Below, piece by piece: positions 33,746 through 42,683 of a stretch of DNA of 64,000 nt. The notes under the pieces were generated by a model. It was not told where the DNA came from. It searched no databases and saw only the letters and a list, made by a program, of their open reading frames with translations. The translations under genes and the position numbers were made by a program. The stretch spans positions 7,874,001-7,938,000 of the forward strand of contig NZ_JAUSZI010000002.1 of NCBI RefSeq assembly GCF_030817415.1. Reading direction: 5' to 3'. The stretch comes from Streptomyces umbrinus (GTDB lineage Bacteria > Actinomycetota > Actinomycetes > Streptomycetales > Streptomycetaceae). The stretch's first letter is position 1, and each line of letters begins with the position of its first letter.

Positions 33746-35211
33746 CGCGTCGCCTCCTGCTCAGCTATCTGAGTCTCGCCGTGCTGCTCCTGCTCTGCCT
33801 GGAGATCCCGCTGGGGTTCGTGTACTCCCGGGGTGAGCGGGAGCGGGTCACCAACATGGCGAAGGACGAGGCGGAGTCGGTCTCCGCGTACGCCTCACTG
33901 GCCCTTTCCATGGGCGGCCGCGCGGGGGAGGACCTGCCCGGCAGGGTGAGCCGCTGCGCCGAGCGCATCGGCGGGAAGGTGGTGATCGTCGACCGGTCGG
34001 GCGCGCTCGTCACCAGCTCGCACACGCTGTCGGCGACGGAGACCCAGGGCCTCGCCGCCCGTCCCGGGATCGCGGCGGCGCTGCGGGGAACCGCGACGCA
34101 GGACGTCCGCACCTCCACCATCGGAGGCGTCCAGTACCTGTCCGTCGCGGCGCCGATCGCGCACGGCTCGTACAAACAGGGCGCTGTGTGGATCACGCTG
34201 CCCACGCAGATGGTGCATGCGCGGGTGCACCACGTCTGGCTGCTGCTGGCCCTCGGCGGGCTCGCGGCCCTCACCGCCGTCGCGGTCATCGGCTTCGCCA
34301 TCGCCCGCTGGACCGGCCGACCCATCCGCGAACTGGAGCTCGCCACCCACGAGTTGGCCGACGGCGGCCCGTCCACACCGGTGGCGATCACCAAGGGGCC
34401 GCCGGAGGTACGGAGTCTCGCGGCGACCTTCAACCGTACGGCCGCCCGCCTCGAACACCTCCTCGCCTCCCAGCGCGCCTTCGCGGGCGAGGCCTCGCAC
34501 CAGCTCAAGACGCCCCTCGCCGCGCTGCGGCTGCGCCTGGAGAACCTGGAGCCCGACATCGCCCTGAACGCCCGGGGCAGTCTGACCGCCGCGATGACCG
34601 AGACCGACCGGCTCGCCAGGATGGTCGAGGGGCTGCTGGCGATGGCCCGGCTCGACGAGAGCGCGGCGGTGCGCGAACAGGTGGACCTGGACCGGGTCTG
34701 CGCGGAGCGGCACCGGGCCTGGGCGCCGATGTTCGAGCAGCACGGCGTACAGCTCGTGCTGCTCGGCGACTACGGCGGACCGGTCCTCGCCCTGCCCGGC
34801 GCGGTCGAGCAGATCCTGGACAACCTGCTGTCCAACTCCCTGCGGGTGTCGCCCCGTTACTCCACGGTGTCCATCGACCTGCGCAGGCCCGAGACCCACG
34901 AACGCCGCTTCGGCCACCGACCGGCGGGTCCGGCCCGCGTCGAACTCCACGTCACCGACGAGGGCCCCGGCATGACCGAGGAGCAGCGCCGGCGCGCCTT
35001 CGACCGCTTCTGGCGCGCTCCCGACGCGCCCAAGGGCGGTACGGGTCTGGGGCTGGCCCTTGTCCAGCGCCTTGCCCATGCGAGCGGGGGTGACGTCCTG
35101 CTGCGTGCCGGTGCCTCCGGCGGGCTTGACGCGGTGGTTCGGCTGCCGCCGGGCGGCACTCCGGGGGTGCCGCCGAGACCGCTGGAGAGCGCCGCTCAAC
35201 GGGTGTTCTGA
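33742..35211 (+). CDS. Sensor histidine kinase, cognate to the long response regulator
   Basis: A 489-residue membrane kinase. Helix 1 (about 5-25, LLLSYLSLAVLLLLCLEIPL) and helix 2 (about 165-190) enclose an extracellular sensor of about 135 residues. A HAMP-like segment follows (ARWTGRPIRELELATHELA), then the H-box FAGEASHQLKTPLAALRLR with the phospho-histidine, and N, G1 and G2 boxes (LDNLLSNSLRVS, VTDEGPGM, GGTGLGLAL). It should autophosphorylate on histidine and pass phosphate to Asp50 of the regulator, whose stop overlaps the GTG start (GTGA). The signal sensed is not evident. The divergent carbonic anhydrase/SulP operon suggests CO2, bicarbonate or pH. Confidence 0.93.
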   Translation: MTRRLLLSYLSLAVLLLLCLEIPLGFVYSRGERERVTNMAKDEAESVSAYASLALSMGGRAGEDLPGRVSRCAERIGGKVVIVDRSGALVTSSHTLSATETQGLAARPGIAAALRGTATQDVRTSTIGGVQYLSVAAPIAHGSYKQGAVWITLPTQMVHARVHHVWLLLALGGLAALTAVAVIGFAIARWTGRPIRELELATHELADGGPSTPVAITKGPPEVRSLAATFNRTAARLEHLLASQRAFAGEASHQLKTPLAALRLRLENLEPDIALNARGSLTAAMTETDRLARMVEGLLAMARLDESAAVREQVDLDRVCAERHRAWAPMFEQHGVQLVLLGDYGGPVLALPGAVEQILDNLLSNSLRVSPRYSTVSIDLRRPETHERRFGHRPAGPARVELHVTDEGPGMTEEQRRRAFDRFWRAPDAPKGGTGLGLALVQRLAHASGGDVLLRAGASGGLDAVVRLPPGGTPGVPPRPLESAAQRVF

Positions 35212-35235
35212 ATGTGCGGGCCGGTGGGGGCCGGT

Positions 35236-35356
35236 CGCGCAGTTCCCCGCGCCCCTGGAGACGAAAGCCGGGGCTGCGCCCCCGTCTTTCGTCTTTGGGG
35301 CTTTGGGGCTTTGGGGCGATAGCCCCTTGCCTCTAAGGGGCGCGGGGAACTGCGCG
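35236..35356. terminator. Dispersed inverted repeat with CTTTGGGG triplet
   Basis: Arms at 35236-35255 and 35337-35356 are the same 20-base word in opposite orientation. The spacer contains three tandem copies of CTTTGGGG (35293-35316) and a GGGGCGATAGCCCC hairpin. It separates the convergent kinase and SDR genes and probably terminates both. Confidence 0.7.
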
Positions 35357-35402
35357 ACCGGCCCCCACCGGGCCCGCACCCGACGTCATCGCGTCTCGCC
35401 CC

Positions 35403-36170
35403 CTACAACGACGCACCCCCGTCGATCACCAGGTCCGTGCCGACCACGGACGCCGCCGCGTCGGAGGCCAGGTAGAGAACGGCCTCGGCCACCTCCTCCG
35501 TCGAGGAGACGCGGCCGAGCGGTGACTCCTCCTTCATCCGGGCGGCACGGTCGGCCTCGGTCTCGCCGGGTCGCAGGGACATGGTGGTCGCGGACGCACC
35601 GGGGCTCACGGCGTTGATACGGATGCCGTCGGCGACGTGGTCGAGCGCGGCACCGGCGGTGAGCGCGGACACGGCGGCCTTGGATGCCGCGTACGCGGTG
35701 GTGTTGGGCCACTGCTTGTGCGCGCCCAGGTTGGAGGAGACGTTGACGATCGCGCCGCCGCCCGGTTGGGTCCGCATCTGCCGGACCTCGGCCTGCAGGG
35801 CGAGGAGTACACCGGTGAGGTTGATGTCGAGCAGGGTCCGCCAGTCCTCCTCGGGGAGGTCGGCGACGGGCTGTCCGCCGCGGAAGACGCCCGCGTTGTT
35901 CACGGCTATGTCGAGAGAGCCGAACCGGTCGACGGCCGTGCGGACGAGTGCCTCCACGTCCGCCGGGCGTGCCACGTCGGCGACCTGCGCGACCGCCGTG
36001 CCACCGGCCCGTTCGGCGAGGGCGACGGTCTCGTCGAGCGCCGCCCGGGTACGACCCGCCACGACGACGGAGGCCCCTTCGGCGGCGAACGCGAGCGCGA
36101 CGGCCCGCCCGATGCCGGTTCCGCCTCCGGTGACGAGGACGGTGCGGTGCGAGAAGCGGGTGCGGTTCAT
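35403..36170 (-). CDS. SDR-family oxidoreductase
   Basis: A 255-residue classical short-chain dehydrogenase. Cofactor motif TGGGTGIGRAVALAF, AGRTRAAL after the second strand (NADP likely), NNAGVF, catalytic serine in VNVSSNLG, YAASK in TTAYAASKAAV, and the C-terminal SVVGTDLVIDGGASL are all intact. The substrate is unknown. The ATG at 36170 has GGGAG seven bases upstream. It lies 49 bases downstream of the MFS gene on the same strand, so both may be in one transcript controlled by the TetR protein at 37745. Confidence 0.9.
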   Translation of the reverse strand: MNRTRFSHRTVLVTGGGTGIGRAVALAFAAEGASVVVAGRTRAALDETVALAERAGGTAVAQVADVARPADVEALVRTAVDRFGSLDIAVNNAGVFRGGQPVADLPEEDWRTLLDINLTGVLLALQAEVRQMRTQPGGGAIVNVSSNLGAHKQWPNTTAYAASKAAVSALTAGAALDHVADGIRINAVSPGASATTMSLRPGETEADRAARMKEESPLGRVSSTEEVAEAVLYLASDAAASVVGTDLVIDGGASL

Positions 36171-36219
36171 GAGTGACTCCCTTTGGGGCATGGTGAGTTG
36201 AGGAACGAAGAAGCGAGGA

Positions 36220-37587
36220 TCAGGCGAGTCGCAGGGCCAGGGCCGCGGTGCCGAAGAGGGCCGCGGTCACCGCGAGACTCGCCGTGTCGCCGCCGACGCC
36301 GAGCAACAGGGCGAAGACGACGGTCGGCCCGGTCTCCATCGCCGTGTTGTGCACCCCGCCCGCGAGCCCGGTCCGTTCCGCCGGCACCCGGTCGGTGGCC
36401 AGCACGGCTGCCCCGGCGAAGGAGGCGGCGACCCCGGTGGCCAGCAGGACGAAGCCGGGGAGAAGCCCGTACGCGTACGGGACTGTGTCGTTCACTCCGA
36501 GGAGCGAGAGGAGTACGAGACCCACGGCGCCGACGGCCAGCCCGGCACCGGTGACGACGGGCGCCCCGTACCGGCCGATGAGCCGCCCCGCCACCCGGCC
36601 CGACGCGAGGAGCGCCAGGGCGAACGGCACGAACGCGGTCGACGTCCGCAGTGCCGACCAGCCGCGTTCGTCCTGAAGGTGGAGCGAGAACAGCACGAAG
36701 ACGGTGGCGGCCCCGGCCGCGGTCAGTGCGGTGGCGGCGAGCCCGAGCGCGCGCCGCCTGTCGAGCAGGAAGCGGGGCGGCAGCAGTGGATCGGGCACCC
36801 GCCGCTCGACCCCGACGAACATGGCCAGGAGTACGACTCCGGCGACCAGCGGCGCCAGCACCCGGCCCGAAGTCCAGGGCCACGCGTCGGTGAGCACGAG
36901 CCCGTAGCTGGCGGAGGCCAGCCCGGCGGTGGCCAAGAGCGCGCCGCGCAGGTCGAGACGGGGGCGGCGGGCCGGGTGCTCGGGCCCGCCCGTCCCGGAG
37001 TGGGGCCCGGTCGTCGTGGGCAGCACCCGGGGGGCCAGTGCGAGCGCCGCCACCGTCACGGCGAGTGGTACGGCGAAGGCCCAACGCCAGGACAGGAGTG
37101 CGGAGATGACGCCGGAGAGCAGATTGCCCGCTGTGGCGCCGAGGACGGACAGACCTCCCCAGGTGGCCATCGCACCGCTGTACGCGGCGGGGGAGGGGAA
37201 CACCGTCCGCAGTACCGCCATCGCGGCCGGGGCGATCAGGGCAGCGCCCGCACCCTGGGCGAGCCGGGCCGCGAGCAGAGTGCCGTACCCGGGAGCGAGC
37301 GGGGCGGCGACCGACGCGAGCCCGAAGACCAACAGCCCCGCAGTGAGCGCCCGTTGCCCGCCGTACCGGTCGGCGAGCCGTCCCCCGAACAACAACAGCC
37401 CGGCGAACGTCAGCCCGTACGCCGCACTGAGCAGGATCAACTCCTCGCGCCGCACCCCGAATTCCACCCCGATCCCCGGCAACGGCACAGCCACCGCGGC
37501 CAAGGTGAAGATCAGAGTGACCTGCACCCCACCGAGCAACACGAACGCGCCCCGGCTGGAGCGAGGAGGCGCCATTGTCACGGCCAC
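36220..37587 (-). CDS. MFS drug-type exporter
   Basis: A 455-residue transporter with 14 predicted helices, of the DHA2 type (FGGRLADRYGGQRALT in loop 2-3, VLGATAGNLLSGVISALL in the antiporter region). It probably pumps a toxic compound out of the cell. GTG at 37587 has AGGGGGAACCT upstream. The 14-base operator at 37604-37617 sits just before it, and the same sequence lies before the TetR gene upstream, so the exporter is probably repressed by that TetR protein. The SDR downstream may modify the same compound. Confidence 0.9.
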   Translation of the reverse strand: MAVTMAPPRSSRGAFVLLGGVQVTLIFTLAAVAVPLPGIGVEFGVRREELILLSAAYGLTFAGLLLFGGRLADRYGGQRALTAGLLVFGLASVAAPLAPGYGTLLAARLAQGAGAALIAPAAMAVLRTVFPSPAAYSGAMATWGGLSVLGATAGNLLSGVISALLSWRWAFAVPLAVTVAALALAPRVLPTTTGPHSGTGGPEHPARRPRLDLRGALLATAGLASASYGLVLTDAWPWTSGRVLAPLVAGVVLLAMFVGVERRVPDPLLPPRFLLDRRRALGLAATALTAAGAATVFVLFSLHLQDERGWSALRTSTAFVPFALALLASGRVAGRLIGRYGAPVVTGAGLAVGAVGLVLLSLLGVNDTVPYAYGLLPGFVLLATGVAASFAGAAVLATDRVPAERTGLAGGVHNTAMETGPTVVFALLLGVGGDTASLAVTAALFGTAALALRLA

Positions 37588-37603
37588 AGGTTCCCCCTAA
37601 TTA

Positions 37604-37617
37604 GACCGATCGTTTCA
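37604..37617. promoter_or_regulatory. TetR operator before the MFS gene
   Basis: GACCGATCGTTTCA overlaps the region 17 bases before the MFS start. The same 14 bases occur in reverse orientation before the TetR gene at 38351-38364. The CGATCG core is palindromic, as expected for a TetR dimer. Confidence 0.7.
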
Positions 37618-37647
37618 ATATAAGAGCAACCGAAACGCGCCCCTCAA

Positions 37648-37700
37648 GGGGCGCGGGGAACTGCGCAATCTTTTAGGGGCGCGAGGAACGGCGCGACAAA
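37648..37700. repeat. Dispersed repeat, one full and one degenerate half-unit
   Basis: A copy of the family word is at 37648-37666 and a degenerate one (GGGGCGCGAGGAACGGCGCG) at 37675-37694. They lie downstream of the TetR gene, before the MFS promoter region, so they may end the TetR message. Confidence 0.6.
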
Positions 37701-37744
37701 GGCCCCACGGCCCCGCAGGCGACAACGGGCCAGGACGCGCCGAA

Positions 37745-38329
37745 TCAATCCAGCAGGGTCAGAGCCTGCTCGGCCGCATCCCGAACCCGCCCGGGCTCCG
37801 CCGACACCTTGCCGACCACGCGAAGCCCCTGCATCAGCACCAGCAGCATGCGGGCCAACGCCCGAGGATCCCGATCCTCCGCGAGCTCCCCCTGTGCCTG
37901 CGCCCGCACGAGCGCCGAGTGCATCAGCGTCTCGACGTGGTCCCAGCTGAGCTCCACGAGGCGGGCCGCCGCCGTGTCGTGAGGTGCGAGCTCGGCCGCA
38001 GTGTTGGTGACGAAGCAGCCCGCCCTCCGGCGGGCATCGTCCGTCGCCTCGGCGGCGAACCGCCGCACCGTTGCCCGCACGGCGGGCAACGCGGCCCCTG
38101 CCTGTGACAACTCGTGCAGCATCAGCGCATCGCGCGACTCCCCGTACCGGTCGAGCGCCTTCAGATACAGCTCGTGCTTGTTGCCGAAGGTCGCGTAGAT
38201 GCTGGCGCGCCCGATGCCGAGATGCTCGACGAGGTCCGCCATCGACGTCGCCTCGTAGCCGCGCCGCCAGAACAGCTCGAGGGCCGACTGCAGCGCGGCG
38301 TCCGGATCGAACTCCTTGGTCCTGGCCAC
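37745..38329 (-). CDS. TetR-family transcriptional repressor
   Basis: A 194-residue TetR protein. The N-terminal helix-turn-helix (about 10-55: ALQSALELFWRRGYEATSMA, then HLGIGRASIYATFGNK) is well conserved. The C-terminal part is the ligand and dimer domain, resembling the TetR_C of AcrR-type regulators with a conserved cysteine in RRAGCFVTNTAAELAP. It likely represses itself and the downstream MFS and SDR genes through the twin operators at 38351-38364 and 37604-37617; the compound exported is the probable inducer. GTG at 38329 is the start. Confidence 0.9.
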   Translation of the reverse strand: MARTKEFDPDAALQSALELFWRRGYEATSMADLVEHLGIGRASIYATFGNKHELYLKALDRYGESRDALMLHELSQAGAALPAVRATVRRFAAEATDDARRRAGCFVTNTAAELAPHDTAAARLVELSWDHVETLMHSALVRAQAQGELAEDRDPRALARMLLVLMQGLRVVGKVSAEPGRVRDAAEQALTLLD

Positions 38330-38350
38330 GTACCGCAGCCTAGGCCTTTC

Positions 38351-38364
38351 TGAAACGATCGGTC
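38351..38364. promoter_or_regulatory. TetR operator before the TetR gene
   Basis: TGAAACGATCGGTC is the exact reverse complement of the site before the MFS gene. It lies 22 bases upstream of the TetR start, where binding would give autoregulation. Confidence 0.7.
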
Positions 38365-38410
38365 AATATGAACTCGGTGTGGGCCGGATGGAACCCGGTG
38401 CCAGGGCGGC

Positions 38411-38770
38411 CTATCGAGCCCGCACCTCGTACGTCGCCACCCTCACCGTCTCGTCGTCCAGGCACTCGCCCGACTCCAGGTCGAAGCGCTGCTTGAGGAG
38501 GGGGGAGGCGACGAACGGGCGGCCCTGGTGCGTGCCCGTGAGTCCGCGGGAGAGGACGGCCGCGCCGGAGAACGGGTCGCGGTTGTCGATCGCGTACATG
38601 CGGCCCGTTCGGTCCAGGAAGAGCGCGACCTGGTGGCCGTCCGGGAGCAGTGCCGCCACCCCGCGGCCGGGCATCAGTACGGCCAGGTCGCAGACCGTGA
38701 ACCAGCCGTCCGACAGCCGGAGTTGGACCGTGGTGGCCGTCGTCGTGGTCGTCTCGGGGGCCAGGGTCAT
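38411..38770 (-). CDS. nirD: Nitrite reductase (NADH) small subunit
   Basis: A 119-residue NirD protein with a Rieske-like fold (LSDGWFTVCDLAVLMPGRGV, LFLDRTGRMYAIDNRDPFSGA, LLKQRFDLESGECLDD). Like other NirD subunits it lacks the iron-sulfur ligands and serves as a structural partner of NirB in assimilatory nitrite reduction. The ATG at 38770 overlaps the TGA of nirB as ATGA. It is the last gene of a three-gene operon starting at 42633. A threonine-rich leader (ETTTTTATT) is unusual but short. Confidence 0.93.
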   Translation of the reverse strand: MTLAPETTTTTATTVQLRLSDGWFTVCDLAVLMPGRGVAALLPDGHQVALFLDRTGRMYAIDNRDPFSGAAVLSRGLTGTHQGRPFVASPLLKQRFDLESGECLDDETVRVATYEVRAR

Positions 38771-41364
38771 CGCTGGGCGCTTCCTTCCAGGGGGCGCGTG
38801 CCGATGGTCAGCAGCGGCAGGTCGGGCTTGATCTGGTCGCGCTCGGGGACGAAGCCGACGACCGGGTCGGGCGTGTCCGGCGCGTTCACGAAGGAGACGA
38901 AGCGGGAGAGCTTCTCCGGGTCGTTGATGGTCTCGGCCCACTCGTCGCGGTAGTTCGCGACGTGCGCCGTCATCAGGGACTCCAGCTCCTCGCACATGCC
39001 GAGCGAGTCCTCCACGACCACCTCGCGGATGTGGTCGAGGCCGCCGGGGATCCGCTCCAGCCAGGTCGAGGTGCGCTCAAGACGGTCGGCCGTGCGGATG
39101 TAGAACATCAGGAAACGGTCGATCAGGCGGATCAGTTCGGCGTCGGAGAGGTCCTGGGCGAGCAGGTCGGCGTGGCGCGGGGTCGCGCCGCCGTTGCCGC
39201 CGACGTACAGGTTCCAGCCGTTGGCGGTGGCGATGATGCCGAAGTCCTTCGACTGGGCCTCGGCGCACTCGCGGGCGCAGCCGGAGACCGCCGACTTGAG
39301 CTTGTGCGGGGAGCGCAGACCCCGGTAGCGCAGCTCCAGGTCGATCGCCATCCGCACCGAGTCCTGGACGCCGTAGCGGCACCAGGTCTGCCCGACGCAG
39401 GACTTGACCGTCCGCAGCGACTTTCCGTACGCGTGCCCGGACTCGAAACCGGCGTCCACCAACCGGGCCCAGATCAGCGGGAGTTGCTCGACGCGTGCGC
39501 CGAACATGTCGATCCGCTGACCACCGGTGATCTTCGTGTAGAGGCCGAAGTCCCGGGCCACCTCGCCGATCACGATGAGCTTCTCGGGGGTGATCTCGCC
39601 GCCGGGGATGCGCGGCACGATCGAATAGGAGCCGTTCTTCTGGAGGTTGGCGAGGAAGTGGTCGTTGGTGTCCTGGAGCGAGGCCTGCTCGCCGTCCAGG
39701 ACGTAGCCGTTGGCGCCGATCGTGGGCGCCAGCGAGGCGATGATCGAGCCGACCGCGGGCTTGCAGACCTCGCAGCCGTCGCCGTCCCGGGCGCCCTCAC
39801 GCCCGTACCGCTCCAGGAGCTGCCGGTACGAGGTGATGCGCAGGGCGAGGACGATCTCGTACAGCTCCTCGCGGGTCTGGGAGAAGCAGCCGCACAGGCC
39901 CTTGTCGACCTCGACGCCGTTCGCCTCCAGTTCGGAGGTGACCAGCTGGCCGAGGACCTTGACGCAACTGCCGCAGCCCGTACCGGCCTTGGTGCACTTC
40001 TTGACCTCGGGCACGGTCGTGCACTGGTGGTCGGTGACCGCGCCGCGGATCGCGCCCTTGGTGACGTTGTGGCAGGAGCAGATGATCGCCTCGTCCGGCA
40101 GCGAGGACGGGCCGAGCTGGACGGGCGCGCCGGCGCCGGCCGGGAGGACGAGCTGCTCCGGGGCGATCGGCGGGACCGAGCCGGTGAACGCGCGCAGCGT
40201 GCCGTACGCCTCCGCGTCGCCGACCAGGATGCCGCCGAGCAGTTCGCCGTTCCGTCCGATGACCAGCTTCTTGTACGTGCCGGAGCGGGAGTCGGAGTAG
40301 ACGACGTCGAGGCAGTCCTCGGTGGTGCCGTGCGCGTCGCCGAAGGACGCCACGTCGACGCCGAGCAGCTTGAGCTTGGTGGAGAGGTCGGCGCCGGTGA
40401 AGGACGCCTCGTCGGTGGCGATGGTCGCGGCGGCCGTCTCCGCCTGCTCGTAGCCGGGCGCGACCAGGCCGTACACCCGGCCGTCGGCCGCGAGCGCGCA
40501 CTCGCCGATCGCGAACACATGCGGGTCGTTGACGGTCCGGCACTGTTCGTCGACCGTGATGCCGCCGCGCTCGCCGACCGTCAGACCGCAGTCGCGGGCG
40601 AGCTGGTCGCGGGGGCGGACACCGGCCGAGAAGACCACCAGGTCGGTGGCGAGTTCGGAGCCGTCGGACAGCTTCATGCCGGTCACGGCACCCGAGGCGT
40701 CCGTGACGATCTCCTGCGTGCCCACACCGGTGTGGACGCTCAGGCCCATGTCCTCGATGGTGCGCAGCAGGGCCGCGCCACCGCCGTCGTCGACCTGCAC
40801 CGGCATCAGGCGCGGGGCGAACTCCACGATGTGGGAGGTGAGTCCGAGCCCCTTGAGCGCGCCGGCCGCCTCCAGGCCGAGCAGACCGCCGCCGACCACG
40901 GCACCCGTCGTCGCCCTGGACTTCGCGTACTCCTCGATCGCGAGGAGGTCCTCGATCGTGCGGTAGACGAAGCAGCCCTCGGCGTCCTTGTTCGGCACCG
41001 GCGGCACGAAGGGGTACGAGCCGGTGGCGAGGACGAGCGTGTCGTAGTCAACTGTCAGGCCGGAGCGGGCCGTTACCCGCTTCGCGGCCCGGTCGACCGT
41101 CTCGGCCGGGTCGCCGATGTGCAGCTCGATCCCGTGGTCCTTGATGAACTCCATGTCCGTCATGGACAGTTCCTCGGGCGTGGTCCCCGAGAAGTACGAG
41201 GTCAGCTGCACGCGGTCGTACGCGGGGCGTGGCTCCTCGCACAGCACGACCACGCGGTGCGTGGCGGTCAGGCCGCGCTCGGCGAGCGCTTCGAGGAAGC
41301 GCTGGCCGACCATGCCGTGGCCGACGAGCACGATCGTGGGGGTGCCCCCCAGGGTGGCGGTCAT
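38767..41364 (-). CDS. nirB: Nitrite reductase (NADH) large subunit
   Basis: An 865-residue enzyme that reduces nitrite to ammonium in the cytoplasm with six electrons from NAD(P)H. The N-terminal FAD/NAD domain (VGHGMVGQRFLEAL, LVLATGSYPFVPP, VVGGGLLGLEAAGAL) is followed by BFD-like [2Fe-2S] segments (CSCHNVTKG ... CGSCVK). The C-terminal sulfite/nitrite reductase part has CVGQTWC and CAREC, the four ligands of the [4Fe-4S]-siroheme centre. All key residues are present. It starts immediately after the TGA of the oxidoreductase upstream. GlnR control is expected from the shared promoter box at 42657. Confidence 0.95.
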   Translation of the reverse strand: MTATLGGTPTIVLVGHGMVGQRFLEALAERGLTATHRVVVLCEEPRPAYDRVQLTSYFSGTTPEELSMTDMEFIKDHGIELHIGDPAETVDRAAKRVTARSGLTVDYDTLVLATGSYPFVPPVPNKDAEGCFVYRTIEDLLAIEEYAKSRATTGAVVGGGLLGLEAAGALKGLGLTSHIVEFAPRLMPVQVDDGGGAALLRTIEDMGLSVHTGVGTQEIVTDASGAVTGMKLSDGSELATDLVVFSAGVRPRDQLARDCGLTVGERGGITVDEQCRTVNDPHVFAIGECALAADGRVYGLVAPGYEQAETAAATIATDEASFTGADLSTKLKLLGVDVASFGDAHGTTEDCLDVVYSDSRSGTYKKLVIGRNGELLGGILVGDAEAYGTLRAFTGSVPPIAPEQLVLPAGAGAPVQLGPSSLPDEAIICSCHNVTKGAIRGAVTDHQCTTVPEVKKCTKAGTGCGSCVKVLGQLVTSELEANGVEVDKGLCGCFSQTREELYEIVLALRITSYRQLLERYGREGARDGDGCEVCKPAVGSIIASLAPTIGANGYVLDGEQASLQDTNDHFLANLQKNGSYSIVPRIPGGEITPEKLIVIGEVARDFGLYTKITGGQRIDMFGARVEQLPLIWARLVDAGFESGHAYGKSLRTVKSCVGQTWCRYGVQDSVRMAIDLELRYRGLRSPHKLKSAVSGCARECAEAQSKDFGIIATANGWNLYVGGNGGATPRHADLLAQDLSDAELIRLIDRFLMFYIRTADRLERTSTWLERIPGGLDHIREVVVEDSLGMCEELESLMTAHVANYRDEWAETINDPEKLSRFVSFVNAPDTPDPVVGFVPERDQIKPDLPLLTIGTRPLEGSAQR

Positions 41365-42633
41365 TCAGGAGCCTCCATCGTTGGTGAGCAGGTGGAGCAG
41401 GGGGCCGCCGTCGGAGGGCAGCGGCTCTGCTCCCTCCCAGGCGCGGGCGAGCGCGCCGACGGTGCCGAGCTCGCCGACGAGCACCCCGCCGACCAGGCGG
41501 TCGTCGCGGACGACGACCTTGCGGTACGTGCCGCGGGTGGCGTCGGCGAGCTGGATGACGTCGTCGCCGGGGAGCGGGGTGTGCTCCCCGAAGGCGGCGA
41601 GGTCGAGAGGGGTGCCGGAGGCGAGAGCGGGGCGGGCGAGGGTGAGACGGGTGAGGGCGCGGGTGCCGGTGTAGCCCGCGGGGGCCGTACCCGAATCCGC
41701 AGCCGGGTCCGCACTCGCGTCCGCCGCGGCCAGCAACTCGGCCAGGACATCGGCCTGTTCGAGGGCGGGCGCGGCGAGACCGTAGACGTTTCCGTCGTGC
41801 TGGGCGCAGTCGCCGATCGCCCGGATGTGCGGGTCGGAGGTGCGCAGCTCGTCGTCGACGATGACGCCCTTGTGCACGGCGAGCCCCGCGGCCTGGGCGA
41901 GGCCCACCCGCGGGTGCACCCCGCAGGCCAGTACCACCAGGTCGGCGTCGAGCGCGTACCCGTCGGCCATCTCGACCGAGCGGACCGCGCCGCCGACGCA
42001 GCGCACATCGCGCACCCGGCACTCGGTGTGCACCTCGACGCCGAGGTCCTTGAGGTGCCGGAGCACCAACTTGGACGCGGACGGGTCGAGCTGACGCTCC
42101 ATCAGCCGCTCGGACTGCTGGGCCAGCACCACCTGCGCGCCGCGCTCGGCGAGCGCGCGGGCCGCCGAGACACCGAGCAGTCCGCCGCCGATGACGACGG
42201 CCCGGGTGTCCGGCCGTACGGCCTTGGACAGGCCCAGGCAGTCGTCCATCGTGCGGAACGCGTGGACGCCTTCGGGCAGTTCGTGCCGGTCCGGGCCGAA
42301 CAGGCCGCGCAGGGGCGGAAGGACCGGGTTCGAACCGGTGGCCAGGACCAGCGTGTCGTATGCGATCACCGAGCTGTCGGCGAAGTGCACCTGCCGCTCC
42401 GCGCGGTCGATGTGCACCGCCCGGCCGCGGGTCAGCCGCTCGGGCGTCGGCAGCGCGATGACCTCGGGCGTGTACCGCCCGGCCAGGACCTCCGCGAGCA
42501 GGACCCGGTTGTACGGGGTGTGCTCCTCGTCGCCGACGAGCACGGCGGACATGCCGAGCTCTCCGAGCCTGCGGGCGAGCCGTACGCCCGCGAGGCCGGC
42601 GCCGATCACCACCACACGCGTATTCGAGGTCAT
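41365..42633 (-). CDS. NirB-like FAD-dependent oxidoreductase (nitrite reductase operon)
   Basis: A 422-residue pyridine-nucleotide-disulphide oxidoreductase resembling the N-terminal half of NirB (VVIGAGLAGVRLARRLGE, LATGSNPVLPPLRG, VVIGGGLLGVSAARALAE, GDCAQHDGNVYGLAAP). It lacks siroheme and iron-sulfur domains, so it is probably an electron-transfer partner or rubredoxin/nitrite-reductase reductase. In S. coelicolor the equivalent position is SCO2486 (from memory, annotated as nitrite reductase). It is the first gene of the operon and its TGA is directly followed by the nirB ATG. A proline/alanine segment around residue 315 (ADASADPAADSGTAPAG) forms a flexible insertion. Confidence 0.87.
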   Translation of the reverse strand: MTSNTRVVVIGAGLAGVRLARRLGELGMSAVLVGDEEHTPYNRVLLAEVLAGRYTPEVIALPTPERLTRGRAVHIDRAERQVHFADSSVIAYDTLVLATGSNPVLPPLRGLFGPDRHELPEGVHAFRTMDDCLGLSKAVRPDTRAVVIGGGLLGVSAARALAERGAQVVLAQQSERLMERQLDPSASKLVLRHLKDLGVEVHTECRVRDVRCVGGAVRSVEMADGYALDADLVVLACGVHPRVGLAQAAGLAVHKGVIVDDELRTSDPHIRAIGDCAQHDGNVYGLAAPALEQADVLAELLAAADASADPAADSGTAPAGYTGTRALTRLTLARPALASGTPLDLAAFGEHTPLPGDDVIQLADATRGTYRKVVVRDDRLVGGVLVGELGTVGALARAWEGAEPLPSDGGPLLHLLTNDGGS

Positions 42634-42656
42634 GTATCGCAGCGTGCGGTGCCGGT

Positions 42657-42683
42657 GTTACCCGGTCGCATCACCTCTGTTTC
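42657..42683 (-). promoter_or_regulatory. GlnR-type box of the nirBD operon
   Basis: On the plus strand GTTAC (42657-42661) and GTTTC (42679-42683) are spaced 22 bases apart, as are GlnR a-sites. GTTAC lies 24 bases before the first start codon. The flank CAGCGTGCG-nn-G-C-GTGTTAC-CGG is shared with nasA. The GC-rich gap 42634-43011 holds no gene apart from this and a 32-bp tandem repeat. Confidence 0.7.
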
